A stretch of DNA of 64,000 nucleotides, taken from Xanthomonas rydalmerensis (lineage in GTDB: Bacteria > Pseudomonadota > Gammaproteobacteria > Xanthomonadales > Xanthomonadaceae). The translations under genes and the position numbers were made by a program. Location: positions 1,450,001 to 1,514,000 of the forward strand of contig NZ_CP126170.1 of the NCBI RefSeq assembly GCF_033170385.1, written 5' to 3'. This document shows, one piece after another, positions 36,176 to 45,586 of the stretch. Below the pieces are notes generated by a model. That model was not told the origin of the DNA. It ran no database searches and saw only the letters and a list, made by a program, of their open reading frames with translations. Numbering within the stretch: position 1 is the stretch's first letter; every line of letters starts with the position of its first letter.

Positions 36176-38212
36176 ATGAGTACTGCTCCGGACGCCCGCA
36201 AGGCCAGCAAGCTCGGCAGCGTGGGCACGAGTTTCTGGCTGGGCCTGCTGGCGTTGTCGCTGGTCGTGTTCGGCGCCAACACCGGCGTGGCCACCTGGCA
36301 GGGCAACCGCCTGGCCGGCGCCAGCACCGGCGCGGCCGACCTGCAGGTGCTGTCGCAGCAGCTGGCCAATCAGGCCCGCGACGCGGTGTCCGGCAACGCC
36401 GAGACCTTCAAGCAGTTCAAGCAGACCAAGGCGAAGGTGGAAACCACCGTCGCCGAGCTCAACGCGCGCTACGCCAACGAGACCGGCGTATCCGGGCCGT
36501 TGCAGACCCTCACCGGCACCTGGGCGCCGCTGGCCAAGAACGCGCAGCAGGTGGTGGACAGCGAGCCGGCGGTGCTGGCGCTGGCCGGCAATGCCGACCG
36601 CTTCGTCGGCGGCGTGCCGCAGCTGCAGGCGCAGTTGAACGAGGTGGTGCGCGCGATGACCGTGGGCGGCGCCCCCGCCGCGCAGATCTACAACACCCTG
36701 CAGCAGGTGGTGGTGGCCGGCACCATGGCCCGCCGCGTCACCGAAATGCGCGCAGGCGGCCGCGGCGCGGCCAGCGCAGGCGACGCGCTGGCGCGCGACG
36801 CGGTGGTGTTCGGGCAGATGCTCGAGGGCCTGCGCAACGGCAACGAGGAACTGGGCATCGTCCCGGTGCGCAACCCCGCCGCGCTGGCCGCGCTGGAGCA
36901 GTCGCAGGCGCAGTGGGCGGAGATGAAGAAGGACCTGGACGCGCTGCAGGCCAGCTCGCGCAGCCTGTTCGCCGCGCAGTCCGCCGCCGCGGCGCTGACC
37001 GCCGGCTCGGGCAAGATGCTGGAGGACAGCAAGAAACTGTTCGACGCGTTCTCCGCGTTCGGCTCCACCCGCGACACCCGCCTGTTCCCGAACTTCTGGC
37101 TGGGCGTGATCTCCGGCCTGCTGGCGCTGCTGTCGATCGTCGGCTTCGTCTGGACCACGGTGCGCAGCCGCAGCCGCGAGCAGGAAATCCGCCTGCAGAC
37201 CCAGGTCGAATACAACAGCCGCAACCAGCAGGCGATCATGCGCCTGCTCGACGAAATCAGCTCGCTCGGCGAAGGCGACCTGACCGTCAAGGCCTCGGTC
37301 ACCGAGGACATGACCGGCGCCATCGCCGACGCGATCAACTACGCCGTCGACGAACTGCGCCACCTGGTGACCACCATCAACGACACCTCGGCCAAGGTCG
37401 CCGTGTCCACCGAGGAAACCCAGGCCACCGCGCGGCAGCTGGCCGAGGCGGCGGGGCACCAGGCCGAGCAGATCGGTTCGGCCTCCGAGCGCATCAACGA
37501 AATCGCCGCCAGCATCGAGCAGGTCTCGCGCAACTCCACCGAATCGGCGGAAGTGGCGCAGCGTTCGGTGGTGATCGCGGCCGAGGGCGCCGGCGTGGTC
37601 CGCGAGACCATCCAGGGCATGGACCAGATCCGCGACCAGATCCAGGAGACCTCCAAGCGCATCAAGCGCCTGGGCGAATCGACCCAGGAGATCGGCTCGA
37701 TCGTGGAACTGATCAACGACATTTCCGAGCAGACCAACATCCTGGCGCTCAACGCCGCGGTGCAGGCCGCCTCGGCCGGCGAGGCCGGTCGCGGTTTCGC
37801 CCTGGTCGCCGACGAAGTGCAGCGCCTGGCCGAACGCACCTCCGGCGCCACCCGCCGCATCGAAGGCCTGGTGCAGACCATTCAGGCCGATACCAATGAA
37901 GCGGTCAGCTCGATGGAGCAGACCACCTCCGAAGTGGTGTCCGGCGCGCGCCTGGCCGAGGATGCCGGCACCGCGCTGACCGAGATCGAGCGCGTGTCCA
38001 ACGCGCTCAACACCCTCATCAAGAACATCTCCATCGCCGCGCACCAGCAGTCGGCGGCGGCGATCGACATCACCCAGACGATGGACGTGATCCGGCAGAT
38101 CACCGGACAGACCTCGCAAGGCGCGGGACAGACCGCCGAATCGATCGGCCGCCTGGCGCAACTGGCGGCGGACCTGCGGCGCTCGGTCGCCGACTTCAAG
38201 CTGCCGGCGTAA
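36176..38212 (+). CDS. pilJ: PilJ, methyl-accepting chemotaxis protein of the type IV pilus system
   Basis: PilJ is the inner-membrane receptor that activates ChpA. The 678-residue product has transmembrane helices at ~residues 20-42 and ~305-327, between them a helical periplasmic domain, and a cytoplasmic signalling hairpin whose tip reads NILALNAAVQAASAGEAGRG. The ends are typical of MCPs with a C-terminal AELRRSVADFKLP-like tail. No HAMP helix was clearly seen, though residues ~360-400 (LTVKASVTEDMTGAIADAINY) fit that place. No methyltransferase gene (pilK) follows it in this operon, unlike in Pseudomonas. Confidence 0.95.
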   Translation: MSTAPDARKASKLGSVGTSFWLGLLALSLVVFGANTGVATWQGNRLAGASTGAADLQVLSQQLANQARDAVSGNAETFKQFKQTKAKVETTVAELNARYANETGVSGPLQTLTGTWAPLAKNAQQVVDSEPAVLALAGNADRFVGGVPQLQAQLNEVVRAMTVGGAPAAQIYNTLQQVVVAGTMARRVTEMRAGGRGAASAGDALARDAVVFGQMLEGLRNGNEELGIVPVRNPAALAALEQSQAQWAEMKKDLDALQASSRSLFAAQSAAAALTAGSGKMLEDSKKLFDAFSAFGSTRDTRLFPNFWLGVISGLLALLSIVGFVWTTVRSRSREQEIRLQTQVEYNSRNQQAIMRLLDEISSLGEGDLTVKASVTEDMTGAIADAINYAVDELRHLVTTINDTSAKVAVSTEETQATARQLAEAAGHQAEQIGSASERINEIAASIEQVSRNSTESAEVAQRSVVIAAEGAGVVRETIQGMDQIRDQIQETSKRIKRLGESTQEIGSIVELINDISEQTNILALNAAVQAASAGEAGRGFALVADEVQRLAERTSGATRRIEGLVQTIQADTNEAVSSMEQTTSEVVSGARLAEDAGTALTEIERVSNALNTLIKNISIAAHQQSAAAIDITQTMDVIRQITGQTSQGAGQTAESIGRLAQLAADLRRSVADFKLPA

Positions 38213-38243
38213 GCGGGCCGGAACCGGGTGGAAGGAAGCGCAC

Positions 38244-38327
38244 ATGACGTACCGTGAACAACTCCCGCATCCCGTCGCCGCGCTCGCGCGGCACGGCGCG
38301 TGCCCGGCCGTGGAGACGCGGCGATGA
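38244..38327 (+). CDS. Possible 27-codon leader ORF translationally coupled to chpA
   Basis: An ATG at 38244 follows a strong GGAAGGAAG-type ribosome site and opens a 27-residue frame (MTYREQLPHPVAALARHGAC...). Its TGA overlaps the chpA ATG (ATGA). This looks like a real translated leader that couples to chpA. No known peptide is matched. It may instead be a relic of a lost gene between pilJ and chpA. Confidence 0.45.
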   Translation: MTYREQLPHPVAALARHGACPAVETRR

Positions 38328-41300
38328 GCGCGCTGCGCGATGCGATGAGCCATGCCGCACTGGGCTGGGTCAAGCCGGAACTGGACGAGACCCTGCGCCA
38401 GGTGCGCGGCGAGATCGAAGCCTTCGTCGAGGAACCGGCCGACACCGGCCGCATGCGCTTCTGCGCCGGCTACCTGCACCAGGTGCAGGGCACCTTGCGC
38501 ATGGTCGAGCTGTACGCGCCGGCGATGGTCGCCGAGGAGCTGGAACTGCTGGCGATCGCGGTGCAGAACGGCCAGGCGGCCGACCGCGACGAGGCGTGCG
38601 CCACGCTGATGCGCGGCACCGTGCTGCTGCCCGACTACCTGGAGCGCCTGCAGGACGGCCATCGCGACATTCCGATCGTGTTGCTGCCCTTGCTCAACGA
38701 GATCCGCGCCGCGCGCGGCGAAGCCGGCCTCAGCGAAGGCGCGCTGTTCGCGCTGGCGCCCGACGCGGCCGCCGCCACCGAGGCCGAGTTGGACCATGCG
38801 CGCGGCAGCCTCGCCGGGCGCAACCGCGAGCTGCTCGACACCGTCGGCACCGCGATCAAGGAAGAGCTGCTGCGCGTCAAGGACGCGCTGGACCTGCACC
38901 TGCGCACCGGCGGCGATGTCGCCGCGCTGCAGACCCAGGTCGATGAGCTGGGCAGCGTCGCCGATACCCTGGGCGTGATGGGCCTGGGCGTGGCACGCAG
39001 CGTGGTGGTGCAGCAGCGCGACGCGCTGCGCAGCATCGTCGACGGCACCCGCGCCGCCGACGAAGGCCTGTTGCTGGATATCGCCGGCGCGCTGCTGTAC
39101 GTGGACGCCTCGCTCGACGACCAGGTCGCCTACCTGGGCGCCGGCGGCGACGTGCACGACGACGCCAGCGCCGCCGAGGCGCGGCGCACGGTGGAAGTGC
39201 TGGCGCACGAGGCCATCGCCAATTTCGGCAGCGCCCGCGAGCATTTCGTCGCCTTCATCGAGACCAACTGGGACCATGCGCGCCTGGACGAGGTGCCGCG
39301 CCTGCTCGGCGAGGTCGCCGGAGCCTTGCGCATGCTGGAACTGCCGCAGCCGGCCGACTACCTGGAAGGCGTGCGCCGTTACGTCGCCACCGAACTGATC
39401 GGCAAGCGCCGCGTGCCCAGCGGCCGCCAGCTCGACACCCTGGCCGACGCGATGGCCAGCCTCGAGTACTACCTGGAGGCGCTGCGCGAGCGTCGCCCCG
39501 GGCGCGAGGAGATCCTCGACATCACGCGCAGCAGCCTGGAAGCGCTGCGCTACTGGCCGTTGCCCGAGACCGCACCGGCCGCGCCCGGCGTGTTGCCGAC
39601 CGGAAGCGAAGCCACCGAGGCGGGCGAGCAGGCGCGGTCGACGTCGGCCGAGCCGATCGTCGAACCCGATGCCGCGACCATCGCCGCGCCGACCGTGCCG
39701 GCCTGGGATCTGGCATCGGCCGAGGACACGCCGGACTTGGCGACGCGCGCACCCGACGCCACGCCGTCCGCACCGCAGGCGCCGCAGTGGACCCTGGCGA
39801 CGGACGAAGCCGATACCGCGGCAGAACCCGTTTCCGTGCCGGCCGATGATGGCACTGCGCGCGACGAGCACGAGCGCGAGTCCACGGCACCGTCGCAGGC
39901 GCTCAGTTTCGATCCGGTCGCGGCCGAACAGGACAGCTGGACCGGCACCGCCGAGCCGCTGCACATCAGCCTCGATTCGCTGGTGCTGGAACAGGACGCG
40001 CTGCGGCCGGAAACGCCGCCCGCGTTCGCGCAGGAGGACGATGCTGCAGCTGTACCTACGGTCTCCGTCTCCGATGTCGCCAGCTTCGATCCGGTGGCCG
40101 CCGAATACACCGAGGAGGCGCAGACTGAGACGCCGGCCACGGTGGCGGGCCTGGACGAACGCGACGATCCGAACCTGATCATCGTCGACGCGCCGGTTGC
40201 GGCAGAAGACACCGATGTGCTGGTCATCGAGCTGGAAGACGCGCCGGCGTTCGCCGACGCGCCGACCGCCGCGGCCGACGAGGTTCACGAGCTCGACTGG
40301 CACGCGTCGTCGGCGGTACAGGACGACGACACGACGCCTGCGCTGCCGTCGGATCCGGTCGTCCTGGTCGACACCGAGGCGCATGACGCGCCTGCGCTTG
40401 CAGCCTCCCACGACGACGCCCATCGCGATGCGCCGGCCGATGTGCCGTCGACGCCCGAACACGCCGAGTCGCTGTCGTCGACACCGCAGGACTCCGAAGC
40501 GGCACCGCAGCACGTCGTGCCCGAGGCCGAGACCGGCACCTCCGATGCTCATGCGCCTGCCGTGTCGGACGCCGAAGCCGCCTTCCTCGCCGACCTGGAA
40601 GCCGCGGCCGCGCAGTTCGATGTCACCTCTGCCGCGAGCAGCGGCGAGCATGCCGCCGCACCCGCCAGCGCGGAGGCGAGCGCCGCGCCCAGCACCGCGC
40701 CCGCGGCTGCAACGCCTGCCCTCGAGGCCGGCTTCATCGACGGCGATGGCGAGATCGACGACGAAATTCGCGCGGTGTTCCTCGAGGAGTTCGACGAGGA
40801 ACTGGTCAATCTCGGCACGCTGCTGCCGGCTTGGCGCGCCGCGCCCGGCCACACGGAAAGCCTGCGGCCGATCCGCCGCGTGTTCCACACCTTGAAGGGC
40901 AGTGGCCGCCTGGTCGGCGCGCGCGTGCTCGGCGAGTTCAGCTGGAAGATCGAGAGCATGCTCAACCGCGTGCTCGATGGGTCGCGCCCGGCCAGCCCGG
41001 CGGTGGTGGCCATGGTCGACCAGGCCTACGCCGTGCTGCCGCAGCTCAATGCCGCGTTGCGCGGCGAAGGCGCGGTGCAGGCCGATCTGGATGCGATCCA
41101 GGCCGTGGCCGAGCGCATCGCCGCCGGCGAGGAGGCCTTCTATTTCGCCACCCCGCAGGCTCCGGCCGCGCCGCGCGCGGGCACGCCGGCGTCGGTGGAC
41201 AGCGTGCTGCGCGAGATCCTCGAAGCCGAGGTCGCCACCCACCTGGAGACCGTGCACGCCTGGCTGCAGCACGCGCCGCAACCGGCGACCGAAGCGCTGC

Positions 41301-44300
41301 TGCGCGCGATGCACACCATGAGCGGCGCGTTCGCGATGACCGACGTGCCGGAGATCACCGCGGTCACCGGCCCGGCCGAGAGCTACATCAAGCGCGCACT
41401 GGCCGGCGGCAGCGTGCCGAGCGCCGAGGGCGTGCGTGCGCTCGAGGAGTCGGCGCGTGCCATCGCCGCCACCATTGCGGAACTGCAGGCGCCGTCGCCG
41501 GTGATTCCGCCGTTCACCGACCTGTCGCAGCGCCTGCGCGCATTGATGGAGACGCTGCCGGAAGTGCAGTGGCCGCCGATCGCGTACGATGAGGACGACG
41601 AAGACCTGTCCGCGTCCGCACCGGCCGAGGCCGGCCTGGATGCGCAGGCCCTACAGGCAGTGGAACTCACCGCGGCCGACGACCTGTCGGCGTTCGTGGG
41701 CGATGCCGCGCATCTGCACGAAACGCTGCCGGCGGACGAAGCGGCCGCGCAGGCCGACGAGACTGATGCCGATGAGCGTACCGCTGACGTCCACGCGGAC
41801 ATGTCGTCCGCCCCGTCCTCGGACGCGGCACCGGAGACCATGCGGGCCGATGCCGAGCCTGCCATCGACGCTGATGCTGATGCGGCCATGCCGGCATCGG
41901 CGAGCGAGGACACGGCGCCTGCAACGGATGTTTCCACGCAGGACCACCCGCCGACCGAGCACGCGACACCGGTCGAAGTGGCGGCGACACACGACGCGCG
42001 CGAGGCAGACGAACAGGCGGCATTGGCGCAGGACGGCCAGCTCGACGAACTGACGGTCGAGGCGCCGCTAAGCGTGGAGCAGGTGCCGGCCGAGCCGGCG
42101 CCGGAAGCGCTGGAGCCGGGCGCTGAGCAAGGCGCGACAGTGGACGCGGTCGTTGCCGATGCTGCGACCGATACGCCGATGGATGCGCAGGAACTGCAGG
42201 CCCCAGAGCACGATGGTGAGGCGCACGATTCCGCAGATCGCGAGGCCGACGCGCAGGACGGGGAAACCCAGGGTGCATCGGTGCACGCGCAGGATGCGCA
42301 GTCGCCGGATCATTCGGAAGCGGACCGCGACGCCGAGGCTCAGGTGACCGACGCGCAAGCCGAGGAAACCCGGGAGGTATTCGCGCACGGGCAGGATGCG
42401 CAAGCATCGGATCATTCGGCAGTGGACCGCGACGCCGAGGCGCACGCGACCGAAACGCAGGATGAGGCAACGCAGGAGACGCCCGCGCAAGCACAGGAGT
42501 CCGATCACACTGCAGCGGACCATGATGCCGACGAGCATGCGACCGACGCACAGGCGAGCGACATCCAGGATGCGTCTGCTGACGGGCAGGATGCGCATGC
42601 ATCGGATCATGATGATGCGCACCACGACGCCGACGCGCCCGCAGGCGACGCCGACCAAGCGCACGAGCAGCAGCTCAACGAAGACGCGCCTGCGATCGGC
42701 TTGCGCCAGCAGCCGTTGGCGCCGTCGAGCGGCTGGCGCCACGACGGCGCGGCCTCGGCCAACGACGACACCGAGGCCGCCGCCGAGCATGGCGACGCCG
42801 CCCCGGATGCCGCGTCGCACGCGGACGAGCTGACAGGCGAGGGCGGTGCCGCCTCCGGCACCATCGACGCGGTGGGCGAGCACACCGAGGCCGACGCGGA
42901 TGCGGCGCACGTCGAGCCGGTCGATGTGGCGGCGGAAAGCGCACCGCACGACGTTGGCGCCGAAGTGGATGACGCCGCGCACGCACCCCCGTCCGACGAC
43001 GCAGCCGCGACTGACCCGCATCACGCGACCGCCGACGCGGCGCATGATGCGCCCGAGGACGACGCGACTCGGAACGACACGACCACGTCGGCGGATGCCG
43101 ACAGAGCGGGCTCTGCCGACAGCACGCAGCACGACCCTCACACCGACGCGGAAACAGCCGATTTCTCGCAGGCCCCGGCCGACAGCGCGCCTGCCGATCT
43201 GCCAGCGGCCGATCTCGGTCCGTTGGATTTCGCCGACCTCGACCGCGAGCTGGTCGATATCTTCGTCGACGAAGGCAAGGACCTGCTCGACCATTGCGAT
43301 CGCCTGGTCGCCCAGCTGCGCGCCGCGCCGCAGGATCGCGACGTGCTCGGCGGCCTGCAGCGCGACCTGCACACGCTCAAGGGCGGCGCGCGCATGGCTG
43401 GGATCAACGCCATCGGCGACCTCGGCCATGGCATCGAGTCCTTGCTGGAGGCGGTCGCCGCCCATCGCACCGAACTCGACCGCCAGGACGTGCAGTTGCT
43501 GGAACGCGGTTTCGATCGCCTGCACCAGTTGCTGACCCTGACCGGCAACCACCGTGCGGTGGCGATGCCGCAGGAGCTGATCGGCGCGTTCGACGCGCGC
43601 ACGCACGGGCGGGCGCACACCGCCGTCGGCGACACCGAGCGCGTTGCTGCGGCGCCGGCGACGGTGGCCGACGCCGCCCCGGCCGACACCGCTCTGGCGG
43701 CCGTGCCGGCGCCACTGTCGGCACCGCTGCCGGTGGAGGGCACGCTCGACGACGAGTCGATGCTCGCGCGGCCGATGCAGGAACAGGTGCGCGTGCGCGC
43801 CGACCTGCTCGACCGCCTGGTCAACAATGCCGGCGAAGTGGCGATCTATCGCTCGCGACTGGAGCAGCAGTTGGGCGCGTTCCGCGGCGCGATGGCCGAA
43901 CTGGACCGCACCAATGCGCGTCTGCGCGACCAGTTGCGGCGTCTTGATCTGGAAACCGAGGCGCAGATCGTCGCCCGCTACCAGCGCGAACAGGACCAGG
44001 CCGAGCAGAGTTTCGACCCGCTGGAGCTGGACCGCTTCTCCACGCTGCAGCAGCTCAGCCGCGCGCTCAACGAGTCCGCGGCCGACCTGGGTGGCCTGCA
44101 GGGCGTACTCGACGACCTGGCGCGACAGTACGACGGCCTGCTGCAGCAGCAGTCGCGCGTCAGTTCCGAGCTGCAGGATGGGCTGATGCGCGCGCGCATG
44201 GTGCCGTTCGATGGCCTGGTGCCGCGGCTGCGGCGCGTGGTACGCCAGGCCGCCAGCGAAACCGGCAAGCAGGTGCACCTGAGCCTGGAAGGCACCCACG

Positions 44301-45586
44301 GCGAACTCGATCGCAACGTGCTCGATCGCATGGTCGCGCCGCTGGAACACATGCTGCGCAACTCGGTCGCGCACGGCCTGGAAGCGCCGGAACAGCGGCG
44401 TGATGCGGGCAAGGCGGAGGAGGGCAACATCGCCATCCGCCTGCGCCGCGAAGGTTCGGAAATCGTGCTGGAAGTGGCCGACGACGGCGCCGGGCTCGAC
44501 CGCGAGGCGATCCGCCGCCGTGCCGAGCAGCGCGGGCTGATCGCCGCCGACGCGGCGCTGTCCGACGACGAACTGGATGCGCTGATCTTCGCGCCTGGGT
44601 TCAGCACCTACGACCAGGTCAGCCAGCTGGCCGGACGTGGCGTGGGCATGGACGTGGTGCGCAACGAAGTGCGCCAGCTCGGCGGCTCGGTGGACATCCA
44701 CTCGGTGCGCGGCCAGGGCGTCACCTTCACCCTGCGCCTGCCGCAGACCCTGGCGGTGACCCAGGCGGTGTTCGTGCAGATCGGCGACACCACCTTCGCG
44801 GTGCCGGTGGCGTCGGTCAGCGGCATCGGCCGCATCGGCCGCGAACGCTTCGAGGCCGGCACTGGCGGCTACCGCTACAGCGGCGAGGAATACGCGCTGT
44901 ACGACCTCGGTTCGCTGGTCGGGCAGGCGCCGGCACGGGCCGAAGGCCAGGCACAGGTGCCGTTGCTGCTGGTGCGCGCCGGCGACCTGCGCGCGGCGGT
45001 GGCGATCGACCAGGTGCTCGGCAACCGCGAAATCGTGGTCAAGCCGGTCGGACTGCAGATCGCGTCGGTGCCCGGCATCTACGGTGCCACCATCACCGGC
45101 GATGGCCGCGTGGTGGTGATCCTCGACATCGCCCCGCTGGTGCGCCGCTACCTGGCGCAGCCGCTGCGGCCGGTGGTGGAGGCCGCGCCGACCGAACAGC
45201 GCCGCGTGCCGCTGGTGATGGTGGTCGACGACTCGCTGACCATGCGCAAGGTCACCGGCCGCGTGCTGGAACGGCACAACTTCGACGTGGTGTCCGCGCG
45301 CGACGGTGTCGAGGCGCTGGAACGCCTGGAAGAGCGCGTGCCCGACCTGATGCTGCTGGACATCGAGATGCCGCGCATGGACGGCTACGAACTGGCGACC
45401 GCGATGCGCGCCGACCCGCGTTACGCCGCCGTGCCGATCGTGATGATCACTTCGCGCAGCGGCGAAAAGCACCGCCAGCGCGCCTTCGAACTGGGCGTGC
45501 AGCGCTATCTCGGCAAGCCTTACCAAGAGTTGGATCTGATGCGCAACGTCTACGACCTGCTGGGGATCGCCCGTGTTCGCGAATGA
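38324..45586 (+). CDS. chpA: ChpA/PilL, hybrid CheA-type histidine kinase with multiple Hpt domains and a receiver
   Basis: ChpA phosphorylates PilG and PilH in response to PilJ, controlling twitching and surface sensing. The 2420-residue product has several Hpt-type helical modules. Canonical ones have His855 (FHTLKGSGRLVGA) and His1683 (HTLKGGARMAGI); an imperfect one is at His997 (HTMSGAFAM), and N-terminal ones lack the motif. A dimerisation and HATPase region (LEHMLRNSVAHGLE, ADDGAGLD, GRGVGMDVV), a CheW domain, and a C-terminal receiver (Asp2346 in LLDIEMPRMDGY) follow. Residues ~430-800 and ~1090-1620 are very acidic, low-complexity linkers rich in Ala, Asp, Glu, His and Gln. The start is the ATG at 38324, with GGAG 8 bases before. 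Confidence 0.95.
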   Translation: MSALRDAMSHAALGWVKPELDETLRQVRGEIEAFVEEPADTGRMRFCAGYLHQVQGTLRMVELYAPAMVAEELELLAIAVQNGQAADRDEACATLMRGTVLLPDYLERLQDGHRDIPIVLLPLLNEIRAARGEAGLSEGALFALAPDAAAATEAELDHARGSLAGRNRELLDTVGTAIKEELLRVKDALDLHLRTGGDVAALQTQVDELGSVADTLGVMGLGVARSVVVQQRDALRSIVDGTRAADEGLLLDIAGALLYVDASLDDQVAYLGAGGDVHDDASAAEARRTVEVLAHEAIANFGSAREHFVAFIETNWDHARLDEVPRLLGEVAGALRMLELPQPADYLEGVRRYVATELIGKRRVPSGRQLDTLADAMASLEYYLEALRERRPGREEILDITRSSLEALRYWPLPETAPAAPGVLPTGSEATEAGEQARSTSAEPIVEPDAATIAAPTVPAWDLASAEDTPDLATRAPDATPSAPQAPQWTLATDEADTAAEPVSVPADDGTARDEHERESTAPSQALSFDPVAAEQDSWTGTAEPLHISLDSLVLEQDALRPETPPAFAQEDDAAAVPTVSVSDVASFDPVAAEYTEEAQTETPATVAGLDERDDPNLIIVDAPVAAEDTDVLVIELEDAPAFADAPTAAADEVHELDWHASSAVQDDDTTPALPSDPVVLVDTEAHDAPALAASHDDAHRDAPADVPSTPEHAESLSSTPQDSEAAPQHVVPEAETGTSDAHAPAVSDAEAAFLADLEAAAAQFDVTSAASSGEHAAAPASAEASAAPSTAPAAATPALEAGFIDGDGEIDDEIRAVFLEEFDEELVNLGTLLPAWRAAPGHTESLRPIRRVFHTLKGSGRLVGARVLGEFSWKIESMLNRVLDGSRPASPAVVAMVDQAYAVLPQLNAALRGEGAVQADLDAIQAVAERIAAGEEAFYFATPQAPAAPRAGTPASVDSVLREILEAEVATHLETVHAWLQHAPQPATEALLRAMHTMSGAFAMTDVPEITAVTGPAESYIKRALAGGSVPSAEGVRALEESARAIAATIAELQAPSPVIPPFTDLSQRLRALMETLPEVQWPPIAYDEDDEDLSASAPAEAGLDAQALQAVELTAADDLSAFVGDAAHLHETLPADEAAAQADETDADERTADVHADMSSAPSSDAAPETMRADAEPAIDADADAAMPASASEDTAPATDVSTQDHPPTEHATPVEVAATHDAREADEQAALAQDGQLDELTVEAPLSVEQVPAEPAPEALEPGAEQGATVDAVVADAATDTPMDAQELQAPEHDGEAHDSADREADAQDGETQGASVHAQDAQSPDHSEADRDAEAQVTDAQAEETREVFAHGQDAQASDHSAVDRDAEAHATETQDEATQETPAQAQESDHTAADHDADEHATDAQASDIQDASADGQDAHASDHDDAHHDADAPAGDADQAHEQQLNEDAPAIGLRQQPLAPSSGWRHDGAASANDDTEAAAEHGDAAPDAASHADELTGEGGAASGTIDAVGEHTEADADAAHVEPVDVAAESAPHDVGAEVDDAAHAPPSDDAAATDPHHATADAAHDAPEDDATRNDTTTSADADRAGSADSTQHDPHTDAETADFSQAPADSAPADLPAADLGPLDFADLDRELVDIFVDEGKDLLDHCDRLVAQLRAAPQDRDVLGGLQRDLHTLKGGARMAGINAIGDLGHGIESLLEAVAAHRTELDRQDVQLLERGFDRLHQLLTLTGNHRAVAMPQELIGAFDARTHGRAHTAVGDTERVAAAPATVADAAPADTALAAVPAPLSAPLPVEGTLDDESMLARPMQEQVRVRADLLDRLVNNAGEVAIYRSRLEQQLGAFRGAMAELDRTNARLRDQLRRLDLETEAQIVARYQREQDQAEQSFDPLELDRFSTLQQLSRALNESAADLGGLQGVLDDLARQYDGLLQQQSRVSSELQDGLMRARMVPFDGLVPRLRRVVRQAASETGKQVHLSLEGTHGELDRNVLDRMVAPLEHMLRNSVAHGLEAPEQRRDAGKAEEGNIAIRLRREGSEIVLEVADDGAGLDREAIRRRAEQRGLIAADAALSDDELDALIFAPGFSTYDQVSQLAGRGVGMDVVRNEVRQLGGSVDIHSVRGQGVTFTLRLPQTLAVTQAVFVQIGDTTFAVPVASVSGIGRIGRERFEAGTGGYRYSGEEYALYDLGSLVGQAPARAEGQAQVPLLLVRAGDLRAAVAIDQVLGNREIVVKPVGLQIASVPGIYGATITGDGRVVVILDIAPLVRRYLAQPLRPVVEAAPTEQRRVPLVMVVDDSLTMRKVTGRVLERHNFDVVSARDGVEALERLEERVPDLMLLDIEMPRMDGYELATAMRADPRYAAVPIVMITSRSGEKHRQRAFELGVQRYLGKPYQELDLMRNVYDLLGIARVRE

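Noticed and set aside
36038..41314. Very long open frame on the minus strand opposite pilJ and chpA
   Set aside because: It is a high-GC shadow of the real genes, with no family motif and His/Arg/Gly-rich composition.
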